DNA from: Dryococelus australis
Taxonomy: Eukaryota; Arthropoda; Insecta; Phasmatodea; Phasmatidae
Direction: 5' to 3'
DNA: 64,000 bases
Assembly (NCBI GenBank): GCA_029891345.1
Contig: CM056993.1
Span: forward strand, 111,144,123 to 111,208,122
Shown: positions 60,461 to 64,000 of the stretch, one piece after another
How positions within the stretch are numbered: the first letter of the stretch is position 1
Layout: each line of letters begins with the position of its first letter
Translations under genes and position numbers: made by a program
Notes under the pieces: model-generated
The model's database searches: none
The model's input: the letters and a program-made list of their open reading frames with translations, nothing else
What the model was told of the DNA's origin: nothing

Positions 60461-61309
60461 GCATTGCATAGATACTGAATAGTACATGGTACATGCCTCC
60501 CCCCTCCTCCACTACATCCATGTGATTGGGGGGGGGGGGGTTCAGAATACCACCACAGCCACTCCGTGCTTGTAAGATGCGACTAATTGGGACACGGTTG
60601 GGATCTTAAATTTGTTCAGACCTCTCATACTTCTTTTTTCATCTTTCTTTATCCACCTCACCAGGTCTCATCACATCTTTCATCTCTCCAGCATTGTCTC
60701 AGGCTAGAGGCATGTTCTTCCTCATGAGGGTGTCTGTCTCCTCACGAATGAGTGCTGCCTCCTAATTGTGTGATCATATGTGGTACCTTTGTTGGTGATG
60801 ATCTAGCAAACCCTTCTCACTGGTCCAGCTGACAAAACTAGGTGCTGAGTCCATATGCACGTACATGTACACCCACGTAGCACCAATTGGTGCCTTCTTT
60901 GATAGAGGGGTTGTCACGGCCGACTAGCCTATGCGCATAGACCTGCCAGAAAGATGTGTTACCGCTGTACCGAGCAGGCCAGTGTAACTAACTGCAAGTC
61001 CCCTGAAATGGCATCAAAGCGTGTCCTCTATAATGGGGTACCTGGAATATTTTCCCTGGTAGGAGAATTAAACTGGCCTTGCTGTATGATTTGCCCCTGG
61101 TTTGCCCTGGTGTACAGTTCAGTGTGCTACGGGGACAGTAATTTGCAGTAAATAGCAGCAAAGGGTAGCTGTTGATATGTACTGCTTAGATCTGGGAGAG
61201 GTTCGTCCTCCTTCTAATGGCACAGTTCATGAGGTATTTTAACTGCTGGCTTCTTTTCTTTCCTCTCCCGAACGGCAGGCTGAGGCAGATGAGTCCTACT
61301 ATGGAGACC

Positions 61310-61930
61310 TCCACCATGGCTTCTAATCATACTCCCCATAAGGGTGGTACCTTCAACAGCCAGTTGAATTGAAACGGCACTGCATTGACACTGTAAGTGA
61401 TTCGGATTGTGTGGTTCTGTATTGCGTCAATCTACCACTATTAAATTATCTGCACCATATTTTTTGGTTGTCCAAGGTTTAGGAGGGCACACTTTTGAAA
61501 AGTTGTCGCCTTTCGAATTGAAAAAAGTTATTGATGTAGCAGCGGGTGGACCTGTTGCTGACTATAAAAAGATCAGTGAATGGCTTGAGCTACTGGTCAA
61601 GACGTTGAATGCCGCCCTATCCCAGGGGCTTTTGATGATGAAGACGTTCAGTGGGGCAACTGCTAAGTTCTCTTTTGAGGTCAAGTTCCATGTGTCCCTC
61701 AACTCCAGCAAGGGCGTCATCTGGTGTCCTGACCTGATTGCAATTCTGGAAAGTGAATCTTGTCATTTTTGGTTACCATGTGCTGAGGGCAACCGATAAT
61801 GTTAAGTCACCTACAGCTACCCTCATCTTGAGTTTTGATGTGCGTGATCTTGCATCAGTTATCAAAGTCGGGTATTTGAATGCATGTGTTAAGCATTTTA
61901 TTCCTGCTCTTCTCCATTGTTACAACTGAC
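61310..61930 (+). pseudogene. LINE copy 3 ORF1 (gag-like), broken
   Basis: The longest open frame (130 codons) reads GLGGHTFEKLSPFELKKVID, then AAGGPVADYKKISEW, LVKTLNAALSQGLLMMKTF and GVIWCPDLIAI. After a frameshift it continues DLASVIKVGYLNACVK and CYN, the start of the knuckle, where the copy is cut. It is the cleanest of the three ORF1 copies for this segment. Confidence 0.75.
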
Positions 61931-61934
61931 ACGT

Positions 61935-62345
61935 TACTCATATTTTGCTTAGTGTTTTTTTTTTCAACTCCGCTTCATCTGTGTGGGACATCACATCACT
62001 AGAGAGGGATTTGAACCAGAGACTGTTTGTCTCCAGACCTGACCGACACACTCCTTAGCCAATGACAACCCAAGGAAAGGGCAGTCAACCCACCCACTAC
62101 ACTATGCCAGATGCCACGCAGTTTAACTGCACTCTATGAGTGACAGAAGCTGAAGTGAAGCTGGCAACGTTAGCCAAGCCTCCCTCTAAGCAAGTATTGG
62201 ATGCAACCTGCATACAAGGAAAATTACCCTGCATCCAGCTTTCCCCGAGACAATGCGATCAATACTGTGAAGGGAGGAGCTTGCCTGCGAAGATACCCAA
62301 CAGCCGAAGGTAGCAGATGGGGGTGACACCAGCCTTCCTGATGAA
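61935..62345 (-). mobile_element. SINE-like insertion with tRNA-type head inside LINE copy 3
   Basis: On the minus strand, 61985-62075 contains GGCTAAGGAGTGTGTCGG, then TCTGGTTCAAATCCCTCT, giving a good B box (GGTTCAAATCC) about 45 bases after a plausible A box. The surrounding sequence has no counterpart in LINE copies 1 and 2, where ORF1 leads straight on. A SINE is the simplest reading, though target duplications were not found. Confidence 0.5.
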
Positions 62346-62649
62346 CTATGGTGAATATTGTCTTATGAGAGTATGTCTGTGAGCGATATATTCCCATTTT
62401 TACATGCAACAGGTCTTTTCAATGTGTTGTGATTAGTTTCTTTGTTCTTGTGTTGTTGCTCCACTGGAGTATTTCCTCCTGTTTTGTTTTTTATATGACT
62501 GCCCTGTTTCTTTCTGTTGAGGTTTTCAATCTGTTTCTATATACCTAACTTTCTTTTGCCTCTTATGGAGGTTGTTTTTGCCTCCTTTGGAGGTTTTTGA
62601 CCTGTAGGTATTAATGACCCCATTGTCGAGCACCCCACAATTCTACTCA

Positions 62650-62875
62650 CTCACTATAGTTGACCTGAGATTTTCACTGACCTATTCCTGAGATTGATTT
62701 AAGATGTCCTGTTTCTTTTAAAGCCTGACAGCATGCATGGTGATGAAGTTCGTTTGAGTTCCAGACTTGAGAAGTACCCTTATAGGTTTTCAACTGCCCA
62801 GAGAATCTCATATATTTATCAATGCTGTGGAAAACAGGATCTGTACAGTTCTTCCTGTGCTCTTTGCTGTACATG
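62650..62875 (-). pseudogene. BEL/Pao protease N-terminal remnant
   Basis: An open minus-strand frame ends in HLKSISGIGQ, matching the S-GIGQ motif after the aspartic protease active site of BEL/Pao elements. The active-site DSGSQ itself is not recognisable. The LINE insertion begins within about 60 bp of this motif. Confidence 0.5.
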
Positions 62876-62887
62876 ACATTGTTGTTT

Positions 62888-63685
62888 CTACACCGGTTTC
62901 TTTATCTTGTACATAATGGGAGGTGTCCTATGATTGTGATGTTGATTGTTTTTGCATGTGTTCTGCTGGAGTTGAAATACTTTCAACATGTAGCAGTGAA
63001 TTGTTTGTTTTTTGTTCCAATGCTTGCACATGCCAGAGGTGCACTGGTTTATCTGATGACCACTTCCAAGACAATTTAAGCACAATCCCAGTTCCTTTAC
63101 TAAACAAATGAATGCAGCTGTTGGCATTTGGTGGAAAGAGTCACACTCATAGAAAAAATGCATTTGGTCACAAATGTTGCCTTTAAAAGTTTGCAAGGTG
63201 ACACATGAGACAGTACTAGAATAATGGTGACGAATCCTTGTGCTGACACCTTTAGTGAAACATTCCATACATTCTTCCTACGTGCTACACTTAGATCAAC
63301 TGCCTCTAATATTTGGGATTGTTCATTAGGAATCTGGTTATTCTGCTGGTGTAGGTAACACCTTTCCAGGAGCAGTGTTTGTCCATTGCTGTATTATGGT
63401 GTTGTCAAGGTTACTGGTTTTTAAATATATCAGATGAGTATCCCAACTATGAGTGGACTGGTTTAGCACCTTAAAGTATCTGTTGACATTGTCAAGCAGC
63501 TGTCTCAGGTGAGTTGCTGATTCAGTTCCCACTTGTGGATGGTTAAACAATGCTGATAGATGTTTACTCACTAAAACTCTTTTGTTTTCAAACCTTTCCC
63601 CCATCAGATTCCATGCAACTTGATAGTCCTGTGTAGATGTATCTAATGACTCAATAACATCTGCTGCATCACCTCAATTATGATC
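62888..63685 (-). pseudogene. BEL/Pao gag with CCHC zinc knuckle, broken
   Basis: The minus strand reads GDAADVIESLDTSTQDYQVA, then RFENKRVLVSKHLSALFNHP, then LNQSTHSWDTHLIYLKTSNL (63.4-63.68 kb), all characteristic of the BEL gag. After about 70 bp with stops, LCLNCLGSGHQINQCTSGMC (63.0-63.1 kb) is a clean CCHC knuckle, followed by the second Cys/His run CKHWNKKQTIHCY. This protein forms the virus-like particle. Frames are open for 88 and 126 codons but not joined. Confidence 0.8.
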
Positions 63686-63694
63686 TGATGCATG

Positions 63695-64000
63695 ACACCC
63701 TGACGAATAGGCGAACACCACATCAGGTGGAGGCGGGGTATTTGTCGGGTGCGAAGTCAGGCACACCCTGTTCTGGTGGGTTCTCTTATTACTCAGTCCC
63801 TACATGGTACTGGGGCTTTCCCAGTGTAGAGAACTGGCCTGGTAGCTTTACGGCAGTGCACAAAGTTGGGTCCTGCCAGTGCAATATTACGTTTCAGGCT
63901 TTGTGCCTTAGGCGGTATACCCGGGCGACTGAGACTACTGATGCTGGGGCGAGTTACTGGCAGAACGACTGTGTGTGTAGATGCTACGGGTGCTTGAGTG
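63695..64000 (+). mobile_element. Probable 5' end of another retroelement, cut by window end
   Basis: The composition changes sharply at about 63695, right where BEL gag homology stops. The new sequence is GC-richer and starts AATAGGCGAACACC, AGGTGGAGGCGGGGT, then a long stretch without coding signal. It resembles the structured 5' leader of arthropod non-LTR elements as I remember them. No protein motif is reached before the end, so the identity is tentative. Confidence 0.35.

Larger units (their letters stand above)
60527..62640 (+). mobile_element. Jockey/I-type LINE, copy 3, nested in BEL element
   Basis: The 5' UTR matches copies 1 and 2 (TTCAGAATACCACCACAGCC, then GTGCTTGTAAGATGCGACTA, 60541-60600). 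Gag-like ORF1 (61.3-61.93 kb) follows, then an unrelated insertion with a tRNA-like segment, then the LINE 3' end (62345-62640, parallel to 56940-57180 in copy 2). Endonuclease and reverse transcriptase are absent. A 13-15 base G tract sits at the left junction (60527-60540). Confidence 0.75.
58600..63685 (-). mobile_element. BEL/Pao LTR retrotransposon, antisense, interrupted
   Basis: Read on the minus strand the domains run in BEL/Pao order: gag, CCHC knuckle, aspartic protease region, reverse transcriptase, RNase H linker, integrase. LINE copy 3 (60527-62640) splits the protease region. Minus that insertion only about 2.9 kb of coding remnant is left, so internal deletions are present. No LTRs were identified. 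It lies in the intron after 58439, opposite to the host gene. Confidence 0.8.

Noticed and set aside
60527..60540. Poly-G run as a G-rich regulatory structure
   Set aside because: It lies at the edge of a LINE 5' UTR where C/G homopolymers also expand in copy 2; slippage explains it better.

Overview
The window looks like nuclear DNA from an insect with a large, repeat-rich genome. It is AT-rich, has no compact genes, and carries degenerate transposable elements (TEs), tRNA-derived SINEs, MITEs, Jockey/I-type LINEs and a BEL/Pao LTR element. The one convincing host gene has canonical GT-AG exons separated by a 9.2 kb intron. Reading through its commonest SINE gives a peptide that I associate from memory with junk ORFs in stick-insect annotations. 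That makes a phasmid (Polyneoptera) a reasonable but unverified guess.

Layout: 1-48.9 kb is non-coding. It is a mosaic of short elements in sequence I do not recognise. (i) A MITE superfamily whose inverted ends read GGCTGTTCACGGTAAAGTG has about 17 copies with several different cores. (ii) Elements bounded by TTAA lie at 4969-5766 (with a second one nested at 5241-5568) and 11711-12008. (iii) A 2.9 kb element with long terminal inverted repeats (24026-26925) carries a decayed minus-strand ORF of a family I recognise by motif but cannot name, flanked by ~140 bp subterminal tandem repeats. (iv) There are further terminal-inverted-repeat families (10096, 21061, 30344, 32863, 37641, 38029, 41681). 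(v) tRNA-derived SINEs lie at 12378, 20470, 31826, 34075, 36366, 38955, 41315 and 47200; two have perfect target duplications. (vi) An inverted pair of ~660 bp blocks lies at 29524-30178 and 34990-35664. Simple repeats include (AT)n at 8217 and 8918, (GT)n at 17281, and many G/C homopolymers.

From 48.9 kb to the end lies part of a plus-strand gene for a spectrin-repeat protein, possibly nesprin/Msp300-like. Exons at 48975-49149 and 58326-58439 join in phase 0. The intron between them is almost filled by two same-sense Jockey/I-type LINE copies plus a third 3' fragment. A small MITE sits inside the gag-like region of the first copy. The next intron holds an antisense BEL/Pao element (integrase about 58.64 kb, reverse transcriptase 59.4-59.8 kb, gag 62.9-63.68 kb). 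A third LINE copy (60527-62640) splits it inside its protease region, and that LINE itself carries a tRNA-like insertion. The last 300 bp look like the start of another retroelement that runs off the window.

No rRNA, intact tRNA, CRISPR or intact TE coding region was found. Most open frames of 60-130 codons in the first 48 kb show no family signal and were left out.
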